Shown piece after piece: positions 1 to 6,546 of a stretch of 8,602 nt of DNA; within the stretch, counting starts at the first letter, position 1; the number at the start of each line of letters is the position of its first letter. The translations under genes and the position numbers were made by a program. The DNA is from CAZNVB01 sp964576265 (GTDB lineage: Bacteria > Acidobacteriota > Aminicenantia > Aminicenantales > UBA8522), in contig CAZNVB010000180.1 of assembly GCA_964576265.1 (NCBI GenBank), positions 1-8,602 of the forward strand, in the 5' to 3' direction. The notes under the pieces are model-generated. The model was not told where the DNA came from, did not search any database, and saw only the letters and a program-made list of their open reading frames with translations.

Positions 1-901
1 GATGGAAATTGGTCAGCAGCCCGTCGATGACCTGGAAGCGGTAACCCGGAAAAATAAACAGGGAAGTGGATCTTGCGCCGGGTTGGAGAGCTCCGTCGCT
101 CCAGGCGCTTTCGAGAGCCCGGACCACGGTTGTTCCGACGGCGATGACCGGACGGCCTTCGGCTTTGGCCCGGTTGATCATCCGGGCGGCCTGCGGTTCG
201 ATGACCAGACTTTCTTCCCGCATTGGATGGTCTTCTACTCGTTCGGTCCGGACCGGTTCAAAGGTGGCCAGGCCGACCTCGAGCGTTATCTGGACCGTCT
301 GAAGACCCTTTTTCCTGATTTCGTTCAGTACCCGGGGCGTGAAGTGGAGTCCCGCCGTCGGAGCGGCAATCGATCCCTCTCGTCTGGCGAAGACCGTCTG
401 ATATCTTCTGAGGTCGAGGCCCCGCAGGCTGGATTCGGATTTCGGCCGCTTGATATAGGGGGGGAGAGGCGCATACCCGATCTGGCCGAGCATTTGCCGG
501 ACGTCTCCAGCGCCGAAATCGAGCTTCCTCATCCCCCGCTCGCCCTTTCCGACGACTGTGGCTTCGAAACCGCGGGGAAAAATCACGCGATCTCCCGGCT
601 GGAGTTTTTTCGCCGGTCGGCAAAGGACTTCCCACAGGCCTCCCCCTTCCTCGCGGAGAAAAAGAAACTCGATCTCCGCGCTTCCCCTCGATCCCCAGAC
701 TCTGGCGGGAATGACCTTCGTGTCGTTGAGCACCAAGATACTGGCCTGATCCAGGAAATCGGGGAGATGCCTGAACACCGAATGAACGATCTCTCCTCTC
801 CGGCGCCTGACGACCATCATCCGGGATTGATCGCGGCGAGGCAGGGGTTTCTGGGCGATCAGCTCAGAAGGAAGCTCGTAATCAAATTCCGAAATCCGCA
901 C
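1..901 (-). CDS. queA: S-adenosylmethionine:tRNA ribosyltransferase-isomerase QueA (C-terminus cut off by window edge)
   Basis: QueA transfers and isomerises the ribosyl part of S-adenosylmethionine onto 7-aminomethyl-7-deazaguanine at tRNA position 34, making epoxyqueuosine in the cytoplasm. I translated the minus strand by hand. The frame is open for 300 codons and starts VRISEFDYELPSELIA, the usual QueA N-terminus. Other family blocks are LVLNDTKVIPAR (residues 56-67), a PLPPYIKRP block, YQTVF followed by APTAGLHFT near residues 165-186, LEVGLATFEPVR, and TNFH at the truncated end, which normally continues LPKS. About 40-50 residues are missing compared with the usual 340-350. GTG at 901 is chosen because no ATG, GTG or TTG lies upstream in this frame back to the end of ruvB; no clear ribosome site precedes it. 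It is the last visible gene of the yebC-ruvCAB operon, 70 nt after ruvB. The identity is firm; the start is slightly less so. Confidence 0.93.
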   Translation of the reverse strand, partial: MRISEFDYELPSELIAQKPLPRRDQSRMMVVRRRRGEIVHSVFRHLPDFLDQASILVLNDTKVIPARVWGSRGSAEIEFLFLREEGGGLWEVLCRPAKKLQPGDRVIFPRGFEATVVGKGERGMRKLDFGAGDVRQMLGQIGYAPLPPYIKRPKSESSLRGLDLRRYQTVFARREGSIAAPTAGLHFTPRVLNEIRKKGLQTVQITLEVGLATFEPVRTERVEDHPMREESLVIEPQAARMINRAKAEGRPVIAVGTTVVRALESAWSDGALQPGARSTSLFIFPGYRFQVIDGLLTNFH

Positions 902-971
902 GGCAAGAACTCGATGACGGGAACGGCCGAATGGATCTTGAAACCGGTGTGGTGTCCATGGCTCCGGCGAC

Positions 972-2003
972 TCACTCCTTGAACAACTTTTTTTGGGCCG
1001 CCGCAGGGGTTGGAGGAGGGGCGAGACCTAGATGCTCGCAGGCTCGCGGGGTGATCCGGCGTCCCCGGCTCGTCCGTTCGAGAAATCCGATCCGCATCAG
1101 GAACGGCTCATAGATTGATTCGATCGTATCTTTTTCCTCGTCGATGGCCGCGGCAAGGGTGGCGATACCAACGGGTCCGCCCCCGAAGTTGCCGCTGATC
1201 GTCTGCAAGATCTTCCGGTCGACTTCGTCGAGCCCGACGGAATCCACCTCCATCATGTCCAGGGCGCGCTCCGCTTCTCGGGCCGTGATCACGCCGTCCG
1301 CCTTGACATCGGCATAATCCCTTACCCGCCGCAGGAGGCGATTGGCCACGCGCGGCGTTCCCCGGGAACGCCGGGCAATCTGTTCGGCGCCCCGGTCGTC
1401 GATCGCCACTCCCAGAAGCTCGGCCGACCGGCAGATGATCTTTTTTAGATCCTCATCCCTGTAGTAGTCCAGTCGGTGAATGATGCCGAACCGGCCGCGG
1501 AGCGGTGCCGTGATCCGGCCGGCCCGGGTCGTCGCCCCGATCAGGGTGAACTTCTTGAGCTGAAGTTTGTGGCTCCGGGCGCTCGGTCCCTGGCCGATGA
1601 TGATGTCCAGACTGTAGTCTTCCATGGCCGAATAAAGGAGCTCTTCGACCGCCGGATGGAGCCGGTGGATTTCGTCGATGAACAGGATTTCTTTTTTTTG
1701 CAAGTTCGTCAAAATGGCCGAGAGATCGCCCGGCCGCTCGACGACCGGACCGGAGGTCGGCTTGATCGCCACCTCCATTTCCTTAGCGATGAGGTAGGCC
1801 AGGCTTGTCTTCCCCAAGCCGGGAGGTCCGTAGAGAAGGACGTGGTCGAGTTGCTCGCCCCTCTTCCTGGCGGCTTCGATGAAAATTTTGAGGTTCGCTT
1901 TGATCACATCCTGGCCGACGAACTCGGCAAAAGTCCTCGGCCGGAGGCTGTCCTCGAACTGGAGGTCTTCCTTAGTCCGGATAGGAGTCAGGGTGGTGGG
2001 CAT
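972..2003 (-). CDS. ruvB: Holliday junction branch-migration ATPase RuvB
   Basis: RuvB is the hexameric AAA+ motor that, with RuvA, drives branch migration of Holliday junctions during recombinational repair. The 343-residue product is the usual family length. Visible motifs are Walker A GPPGLGKT (59-66), Walker B with DEIH (110-113), sensor 1 in LIGATTRAG (154-162), the arginine finger in LRGRFG (Arg171), sensor 2 in RGTPRVANR (214-222), and the winged-helix domain from about residue 255, including RIGFLERTSRGR. The C-terminus carries a proline-rich tail with three consecutive prolines (329-331). The ATG lies 9 nt after the ruvA stop; a TAAGG that uses the ruvA stop codon serves as ribosome site about 7 nt upstream. 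All key residues are intact. Confidence 0.98.
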   Translation of the reverse strand: MPTTLTPIRTKEDLQFEDSLRPRTFAEFVGQDVIKANLKIFIEAARKRGEQLDHVLLYGPPGLGKTSLAYLIAKEMEVAIKPTSGPVVERPGDLSAILTNLQKKEILFIDEIHRLHPAVEELLYSAMEDYSLDIIIGQGPSARSHKLQLKKFTLIGATTRAGRITAPLRGRFGIIHRLDYYRDEDLKKIICRSAELLGVAIDDRGAEQIARRSRGTPRVANRLLRRVRDYADVKADGVITAREAERALDMMEVDSVGLDEVDRKILQTISGNFGGGPVGIATLAAAIDEEKDTIESIYEPFLMRIGFLERTSRGRRITPRACEHLGLAPPPTPAAAQKKLFKE

Positions 2004-2012
2004 GCTTGAACC

Positions 2013-2600
2013 TTAGACGCGAGCCAGTTTTTTTAAGCTCTCGTGAAGGAGGCGATCGATGCCGGCGTCGGATTTGTGCGTCCGGATTACCTCGTCGACG
2101 ACGCCCTCGACCTCTTTTCTCCGAAAACCGAGGTTCATCAGGGCGGAAATGATATCTTCTCTTTCCCTTGAGCCCCGAGTGGGAAAAACTTGGGGCTTCC
2201 TGGAGATTTTTTCCTGGAGTTCGAGCGCGATCCGCATGGCCAGCTTTTTTCCGATTCCGGGGATGAGGGTGATCCTGGCGACATCGCTCGTCCGGACAGC
2301 CTCCTCAAGCTCTTCGGGCCCGATCCCCGAAAGGACATTCAGGGCAAGCTTGGGGCCGATTCCCGAAATGCCGATCAGCTTGAGAAAAAGGTCGCGCTCC
2401 TTATCCGTGGAAAAACCGAACAGGGAAAGCGCGCTGTCCGTGAGGTGGGTGTGAATATATAGCTCGCAGGGCGAGTTTTCCTCCCCCAGCCGGATGTATG
2501 TCGAAAGAGGGATCGAGGCGCAGTAACCGACGCCGCCCACATCCACGACCACCTGGTTCGGCGTTTTCTGGCGGATCTGACCCTTGAGGAAGGCAATCAT
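2013..2600 (-). CDS. ruvA: Holliday junction branch-migration DNA-binding subunit RuvA
   Basis: RuvA tetramers hold the four-way junction open and load RuvB. The product is 195 residues: an N-terminal OB-fold (1 to about 65, with VGGVGY at 21-26), two helix-hairpin-helix elements (about 77-90 with GISGIGPKLAL; about 112-125 with LIPGIGKKLAM), a linker near 134-147 and the C-terminal RuvB-binding domain III (about 148-195). The frame extends 21 codons further upstream, but MIAFLKGQI matches the normal N-terminus, and its ATG overlaps the ruvC stop as ATGA, so ATG at 2600 is the start and translation is probably coupled to ruvC. The segment that forms the acidic pin in Escherichia coli (Glu55-Asp56) reads Asp55-Ser56 here, so one pin charge is missing. 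Identity is certain. Confidence 0.97.
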   Translation of the reverse strand: MIAFLKGQIRQKTPNQVVVDVGGVGYCASIPLSTYIRLGEENSPCELYIHTHLTDSALSLFGFSTDKERDLFLKLIGISGIGPKLALNVLSGIGPEELEEAVRTSDVARITLIPGIGKKLAMRIALELQEKISRKPQVFPTRGSREREDIISALMNLGFRRKEVEGVVDEVIRTHKSDAGIDRLLHESLKKLARV

Positions 2601-3109
2601 ATTTTTCCCTCTGCCGCCGCCTCTTCCATCTTTTTCCGGTGGAGACGCGTGTTCAGATGACAATAGGCCGTCGCCAGGGCGTCCGAGGCGTCGGGTTCGA
2701 CCGTCTTCCCCTCGACCTTGAGCAACGCTCTGACCATGGCGCCGACCTGGTGTTTTTCGGCTCTCCCGTATCCCGTCACCGCCTTTTTGATTTCCAGCGC
2801 GGAATATTCGTAGAGAGAGCAGCCCCGGGCGGCCACGGCCACGAGGACGGCTCCCCGGACCTGGCCCAGAGCCAGAGCCGTCTTGATATTCTGGGCATAA
2901 AAGGGGCTTTCGATGGCCACTTCTTCGGGGGCGTAACCGGAAATGATTTCCTCCAGGCGTCCGCGGATCTCATCGAGCTTGAAATGAAACGGCAGCCGGC
3001 GCGAAGGCTTGATCGTCCCGAAGCCCAAAACCCGGCAGCCGGCTTCGTCGCCTTCGATAATGCCGAACCCGGTGGCCTGACTTCCCGGATCGATGCCCAG
3101 AACCCTCAT
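2597..3109 (-). CDS. ruvC: Crossover junction endodeoxyribonuclease RuvC
   Basis: RuvC is the dimeric resolvase that cuts Holliday junctions symmetrically after RuvAB processing. From ATG at 3109 the product has 170 residues, normal for the family. The RNase H-like catalytic acids are present: Asp7 in GIDPGS, Glu67 in VAIESPF, and Asp140 and Asp143 in EPDASDALA. The helix with QNIKTALALGQVRGA and the KKAVTGYGRAEKHQV segment are typical. A TTG three codons upstream (3118) overlaps the yebC stop as TTGA and would add three residues; ATG is preferred because it gives the usual MRVLGIDPG start. Neither has a clear ribosome site, so coupling to yebC termination is likely. The stop overlaps the ruvA start by 4 nt. 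Confidence 0.97.
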   Translation of the reverse strand: MRVLGIDPGSQATGFGIIEGDEAGCRVLGFGTIKPSRRLPFHFKLDEIRGRLEEIISGYAPEEVAIESPFYAQNIKTALALGQVRGAVLVAVAARGCSLYEYSALEIKKAVTGYGRAEKHQVGAMVRALLKVEGKTVEPDASDALATAYCHLNTRLHRKKMEEAAAEGKI

Positions 3110-3114
3110 TCGGA

Positions 3115-3864
3115 TCAAGCCGTGAACGAAGCGATTTCCTCTTCGGGGATGTCGAAGTTTGCCCAGACGTGTTGGACGTCGTCATGATCTTCGAGCTCCT
3201 CCATCAGGCGGAGAAGTTGCTGGGCCTGCTTGCCTTCCAGCCGGACATAGGTCTGGGGAATGAAACCGAGGTTTGAGGTATCGATTTCGATCTGATTCTG
3301 TTTCAGGGCCTCAATGACGGCGTCATAGGCGTCGGGCGGGGTGATGATTTCCCAGTTGCTTCCGTCGTCCCTAACATCCTCGGCGCCGCTGGCCAGGACG
3401 ATATCCAGGAGCTTGTCCTCGGCCGCTTTGGATTTGTCGATGACGATATAGCCCTTTCTTTTGAACATCCAGGAGACGCATCCCGATTCGCCGATCCGGC
3501 CGCCGTTTTTGGTGAAAATGTGGCGAAGCTCGGAGACGGTGCGGTTCTTGTTATCCGAAAGGGCCTCGACAAAGATGGCGACTCCGCCCGGCCCGTACCC
3601 CTCATAGGCGACCTCCTCGAAAGAAGAGCCTTCGAGCTGGCCAGTTCCCTTCATGATCGCCCGTTTGATGTTGTCGGCCGGCATGTTGACCGCGCGGGCA
3701 TCGGCGATCGCCTTGCGCAGCCGCGGGTTCGCATCGGGGTCGCCGCCCCCGGTCCGGGCCGCGACGCTGAGCTCGCGAATGATTTTGGTGAAGAGTTTTC
3801 CTCTTTTGGCGTCCACCGCCGCCTTTTTATGCTTGATCGAATGCCATTTGGAATGTCCGGACAT
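3115..3864 (-). CDS. yebC: YebC/PmpR family protein (TACO1 family)
   Basis: This 249-residue protein belongs to the widespread YebC/PmpR family. Members were long annotated as transcriptional regulators; more recent work on YebC and mitochondrial TACO1 links the family to relief of ribosome stalling at proline-rich stretches. The N-terminus MSGHSKWHSIKHKKAAVDAK is diagnostic, followed by GKLFTKIIRELSVAAR, the NPRLRKAIADARAVNMPADNIKRAI helical block and the YEGYGPGGVAIFVE motif near residues 85-98. The length is standard. The start is well supported: GGAAGGAG lies 6 nt upstream of the ATG. It is the first gene of the leftward yebC-ruvC-ruvA-ruvB-queA operon; this linkage to ruvC is common in bacteria. 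Whether this copy acts in transcription or translation cannot be told from sequence alone. Confidence 0.97.
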   Translation of the reverse strand: MSGHSKWHSIKHKKAAVDAKRGKLFTKIIRELSVAARTGGGDPDANPRLRKAIADARAVNMPADNIKRAIMKGTGQLEGSSFEEVAYEGYGPGGVAIFVEALSDNKNRTVSELRHIFTKNGGRIGESGCVSWMFKRKGYIVIDKSKAAEDKLLDIVLASGAEDVRDDGSNWEIITPPDAYDAVIEALKQNQIEIDTSNLGFIPQTYVRLEGKQAQQLLRLMEELEDHDDVQHVWANFDIPEEEIASFTA

Positions 3865-3870
3865 GGATTT

Positions 3871-3878
3871 CTCCTTCC
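3871..3878 (-). promoter_or_regulatory. yebC ribosome binding site
   Basis: GGAAGGAG on the minus strand, 6 nt before the yebC ATG. It is a near-ideal Shine-Dalgarno sequence and fixes the start of yebC. Confidence 0.85.
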
Positions 3879-3894
3879 TTCCTGATTCGAAAAA

Positions 3895-3924
3895 ATTCTA
3901 ACACAACCTTCGCGTCTCATGCAA
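3895..3924 (-). promoter_or_regulatory. Promoter of the yebC-ruvCAB-queA operon
   Basis: On the minus strand, TAGAAT (3900-3895) matches the sigma70 -10 consensus at 5 of 6 positions and is preceded by TGT, an extended -10 element. A weak -35, TTGCAT (3924-3919), lies 18 nt upstream. Transcription would start near 3888, giving a leader of about 24 nt that contains the yebC ribosome site. The placement is consistent, but the promoter is inferred from sequence only. Confidence 0.6.
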
Positions 3925-3958
3925 ACAAGCCCGGGCGAGGGGCCGAGACATTTCTAAA

Positions 3959-3981
3959 AAGCTTCGCCCGGCGGTGAGCTT
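3959..3981. repeat. Imperfect inverted repeat between divergent promoters
   Basis: AAGCT (3959-3963) pairs with AGCTT (3977-3981), and CGCC (3965-3968) pairs with GGTG (3973-3976), with one bulged T and a 4-nt loop CGGC. On the minus strand the stem is followed by a run of five T, so it could end leftward transcripts that start in the copper-pump promoter region. It also sits 3 nt upstream of the -35 box of the rightward promoter, where an operator could lie. Both roles are guesses. Confidence 0.35.
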
Positions 3982-3984
3982 TAT

Positions 3985-4015
3985 TTGACAATTTCGATAG
4001 ATTTGATAGGATAAA
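3985..4015 (+). promoter_or_regulatory. Promoter of the DUF2892-copper ATPase pair
   Basis: A perfect -35 TTGACA lies at 3985-3990. Two -10 readings are possible: TAGGAT (4007-4012, 16-nt spacer, 4 of 6 matches) or GATAAA (4010-4015, 19-nt spacer, 4 of 6). The long-spacer reading would resemble promoters activated by MerR-family regulators such as CueR, but no CueR-like dyad is visible. The spacer consists of an imperfect tandem repeat (3991-4009). Confidence 0.55.
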
Positions 4016-4045
4016 AGAAAAGACATTGATCGTTATTCGGGTCGG

Positions 4046-4052
4046 AAAGGAG
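4046..4052 (+). promoter_or_regulatory. Ribosome binding site of the DUF2892 gene
   Basis: AAAGGAG ends 8 nt before the ATG at 4061. It is a strong Shine-Dalgarno sequence and fixes this start. Confidence 0.85.
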
Positions 4053-4060
4053 AAAGAAAC

Positions 4061-4267
4061 ATGGTGAAAAACATGGGAACGGCGGATCGGGTCATTCGCA
4101 CCCTCCTGGCGATCGTCATCGCTGTCCTCTTTTTCAGCGGAAAAATCGCCGGAGCCCTGGGGATCATCCTCGGAATCGTGGCCATCGTTTTCCTTCTGAC
4201 GAGCGCCGTCGGGTTCTGTCCTCTTTATGTGCCTTTGAAAATCTCGACGAGGAAAAAATCGAACTGA
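4061..4267 (+). CDS. Small DUF2892-type inner membrane protein
   Basis: This is a 68-residue protein with the layout of DUF2892 proteins (the membrane part also found in YgaP-like proteins). The N-terminus MVKNMGTADRVIRTLLA is typical. Two hydrophobic segments follow (about 13-26 and 30-51), then GFCPLYVPLKIS and a basic tail. Most relatives I know carry a second cysteine just after the CPLY motif (an NTC-like end); here that stretch is KISTRKK, so only one cysteine remains. The start is set by AAAGGAG 8 nt upstream. It is the first gene of a two-gene unit with the copper ATPase, and its TGA stop overlaps a possible CTG start of that gene. Function is unknown; pairing with a metal pump suggests a membrane or metal-handling accessory role, which is inference. 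Confidence 0.88.
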   Translation: MVKNMGTADRVIRTLLAIVIAVLFFSGKIAGALGIILGIVAIVFLLTSAVGFCPLYVPLKISTRKKSN

Positions 4268-4335
4268 GCGACGACCAATCCCGCTCCAGCGGTCCCCCAG
4301 GCGGCCAGGAACGCATCGACCTCCATATCGAAGGG
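4264..4335 (+). other. In-frame 5' extension of the copper ATPase (possible CTG start)
   Basis: The 24 codons before the ATPase ATG are open in its frame and end RIDLHIEG, the first beta strand of a heavy-metal-associated domain, directly before MHCASC. They contain no ATG, GTG or TTG. The only NTG codon is CTG at 4264, which overlaps the stop of the preceding gene as CTGA. GAGGA (4249-4253) lies 10 nt before it, a plausible ribosome site. A run of six A (4253-4258) sits at the same place and would allow a -1 slip from the DUF2892 frame into this frame. That these codons are translated is inferred from domain completeness. Confidence 0.55.
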
Positions 4336-6534
4336 ATGCACTGCGCCTCCTGCGTGCTCCGAATCGAGAAAAGCCTGCTCGAAATCCCCGGCGTCCTCAG
4401 CGCCGCGGTCAACCTGGCCAGCGGAAAAGCGCGGGTCGAATACCTCTCGGGGAAGACGAATGCCGCCGAACTCCGGACGGCCGTAGAACGCGCCGGCTAC
4501 AAAGCGCTTGAGATTCCGGAAACCGGGGAGGTCGGGGATGAGGATGCTCCCAGCTCCGGCAAAGAAGTCCGCTCCCTAAAGACAAGGTTCATCGCCGCCA
4601 TCCTCCTCGCCTTCGTCATCTTTTTCGGCAGCATGCCTCACTGGTTCCCCTGGGTGCCGCGATTCCTGAACAGCGTTTTCGTTCTCTGGGCCCTGGCCAC
4701 GCCCGTTCAGTTCGTCCTCGGCTGGCCGTTTCTTCGGGGCGCCTGGCTCGCCTTGCGGCATCGTCGGGCCGATATGAACACGCTCATCGCCGTCGGCACC
4801 CTGGCGGCTTATTTTTACAGTTCGGCGGCGGCGTTTTTCCCGTCTTTTTTTACCCGAGCCGGCATTGCCCCGGCGCTTTATTTCGATACATCGGCTTTCA
4901 TTATTGCCCTGATTCTCCTCGGCCGCCTTCTTGAAGCCCGGGCCAGGGGCCGGACATCGGAAGCCATCCGCAGGCTGGTCGGGCTTCAGCCCAGGACAGC
5001 GAGAGTTGTCCGCGACGGTGTGGAGAGCGATATTCCGGTCGACGAGGTCCGGCCAGGCGACTTGATCGTCGTCCGTCCGGGGGAGCGAATCCCCGTCGAC
5101 GGCATTGTCGAGGACGGCCGTTCCGCGGTCGACGAATCGATGATCAGCGGCGAGAGCCTGCCTGTCCGGAAATCCGCCGGAGACGAAGTGATCGGCGCGA
5201 CCATGAACACGACCGGGAGCTTCCGTTTCCGGGCGACCAAAGTCGGTCAGGATACGGTTCTGGCTCAGATCATTCGGCTGGTCGAGGAAGCTCAGAGCTC
5301 GAAAGCCCCGATCCAGAGGCTGGCGGATACCATCGCCGGTTATTTTGTCCCGGCCGTCGTTCTCATCGCCGTCGTGACGCTTGCCGTCTGGTGGATCTTC
5401 GGCCCCGAGCCGAAGATCTCCAACGGCCTTCTGAGTTTCGTCGCCGTTTTGATCATCGCCTGTCCCTGCGCTCTCGGCCTGGCCACTCCGACAGCCGTCA
5501 TGGTCGGCACGGGAAGGGGAGCCGAGCGGGGGATCCTGATCAAAGGCGGGGAAAGCCTTGAGACCGTCCATCGGATCGACACGATCCTCCTCGATAAAAC
5601 GGGAACTCTGACCAGGGGCCGTCCGGAGCTGACCGACCTCGTGACCTCAGTTGATTTTTCGGAAAGCGAGCTCCTCTCCCTGGCGGCAGCGGCTGAGAAG
5701 AGGTCCGAGCATCCGCTCGGTCAGGCAGTCGTCCGAGCGGCCGGGCTGAGGAACCTGGATATCCCGGAGGTCGCGGAGTTCCGGGTCATCGAAGGCCGGG
5801 GACTCGAAGCCCTGATCGAGGCCAAATCCGTGCTTCTGGGAAACGCGGCCCTGATGAGCGATCGCGGGGTCGATTTCGGAATTTTCGACCGGAGGTCCGA
5901 AGAGTTCTTGGATGAAGGGAAGACGGTCATCTTCGTTGCTGTCGACGGAAAACCGGCCGGGCTTCTTGCTGTCGCCGATCCCCTCAAGGACGAATCCGTT
6001 GAGGCGGTCAAGGCCCTGAAAAAGCTCGGGCTCGAAGCCGTCATCGTCACCGGAGATCACCGCAAAACGGCCGTGGCGATCGGCCGCAAGTTGGGAATCG
6101 ATCGGGTGATGGCCGAAGTCCTTCCGGCGGGAAAAGTCGAGGAGATCCGGCAGCTCCAGCAGGCGGGCCGGAAAGTCGCCATGGTCGGCGACGGCATCAA
6201 CGACGCCCCTGCTCTGGCCCAGGCGGATGTCGGAATCGCCATCGGAACCGGAACGGATGTCGCTCTGGAAGCCTCGGACATCACCCTGATGAGCGACGAC
6301 CTGAGGGCCGTAGCCTGGGCCATCGATCTCAGCAAAAAGACGATCCGGGTCATCCGGCAGAACCTCTTCTGGGCTTTTTTCTACAATGTCGTCGGCATCC
6401 CGGTGGCGGCAGGCGTCCTCTTTCCGTTCTTCGGGCTGAGGCTCGATCCCGTCATCGCGGCGGCGGCCATGGCGTTGAGTTCGGTTTCGGTGGTTTCGAA
6501 TTCGCTGCGGCTGAGGCGGATGAGGATCGGCTGA
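4336..6534 (+). CDS. copA: P1B-type Cu+-exporting ATPase (CopA-like)
   Basis: This inner-membrane pump uses ATP to export monovalent copper (possibly silver) from the cytoplasm. From the ATG it has 732 residues. In order: the MHCASC metal-binding motif (1-6) of a single N-terminal HMA domain, eight predicted membrane segments, the actuator loop SGES (271-274), the membrane CPC site (376-378), the phosphorylation motif DKTGT (Asp420), the nucleotide-binding Ser-Glu-His-Pro motif (His459), TGD (572-574) and the GDGIND hinge (618-623). The membrane ligands Tyr683-Asn684 and Met712 with Ser715-Ser716 mark the Cu+ subgroup rather than Zn/Cd pumps. ATG 4336 is the first ordinary start, but it cuts off the first strand of the HMA domain and has no properly spaced ribosome site, so the true protein probably begins upstream (see the extension at 4264). 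It follows the DUF2892 gene, probably on one transcript. The symbol is by family; substrate is inferred. Confidence 0.93.
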   Translation: MHCASCVLRIEKSLLEIPGVLSAAVNLASGKARVEYLSGKTNAAELRTAVERAGYKALEIPETGEVGDEDAPSSGKEVRSLKTRFIAAILLAFVIFFGSMPHWFPWVPRFLNSVFVLWALATPVQFVLGWPFLRGAWLALRHRRADMNTLIAVGTLAAYFYSSAAAFFPSFFTRAGIAPALYFDTSAFIIALILLGRLLEARARGRTSEAIRRLVGLQPRTARVVRDGVESDIPVDEVRPGDLIVVRPGERIPVDGIVEDGRSAVDESMISGESLPVRKSAGDEVIGATMNTTGSFRFRATKVGQDTVLAQIIRLVEEAQSSKAPIQRLADTIAGYFVPAVVLIAVVTLAVWWIFGPEPKISNGLLSFVAVLIIACPCALGLATPTAVMVGTGRGAERGILIKGGESLETVHRIDTILLDKTGTLTRGRPELTDLVTSVDFSESELLSLAAAAEKRSEHPLGQAVVRAAGLRNLDIPEVAEFRVIEGRGLEALIEAKSVLLGNAALMSDRGVDFGIFDRRSEEFLDEGKTVIFVAVDGKPAGLLAVADPLKDESVEAVKALKKLGLEAVIVTGDHRKTAVAIGRKLGIDRVMAEVLPAGKVEEIRQLQQAGRKVAMVGDGINDAPALAQADVGIAIGTGTDVALEASDITLMSDDLRAVAWAIDLSKKTIRVIRQNLFWAFFYNVVGIPVAAGVLFPFFGLRLDPVIAAAAMALSSVSVVSNSLRLRRMRIG

Positions 6535-6546
6535 GCCGGGACGCCG

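Noticed and set aside
2..982. Long plus-strand open frame (326 codons)
   Set aside because: It lies opposite queA, whose minus-strand translation matches family motifs along its whole length; the plus frame is a by-product of GC-rich codon use.
2601..2663. Longer RuvA start 21 codons upstream
   Set aside because: It would overlap ruvC by over 60 nt, gives an atypical charged tail, and the ATG at 2600 matches the family N-terminus and forms an ATGA overlap.
3929..3936. Palindrome GCCCGGGC as a possible operator
   Set aside because: An 8-bp GC palindrome is expected by chance in such GC-rich DNA, and it lies upstream of both -35 boxes without further symmetry.
4576..5571. 331-codon minus-strand frame
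   Set aside because: It is opposite the conserved core of the copper ATPase and its product is a low-complexity Asp/Gly/Arg/Pro-rich sequence with no domain signs.
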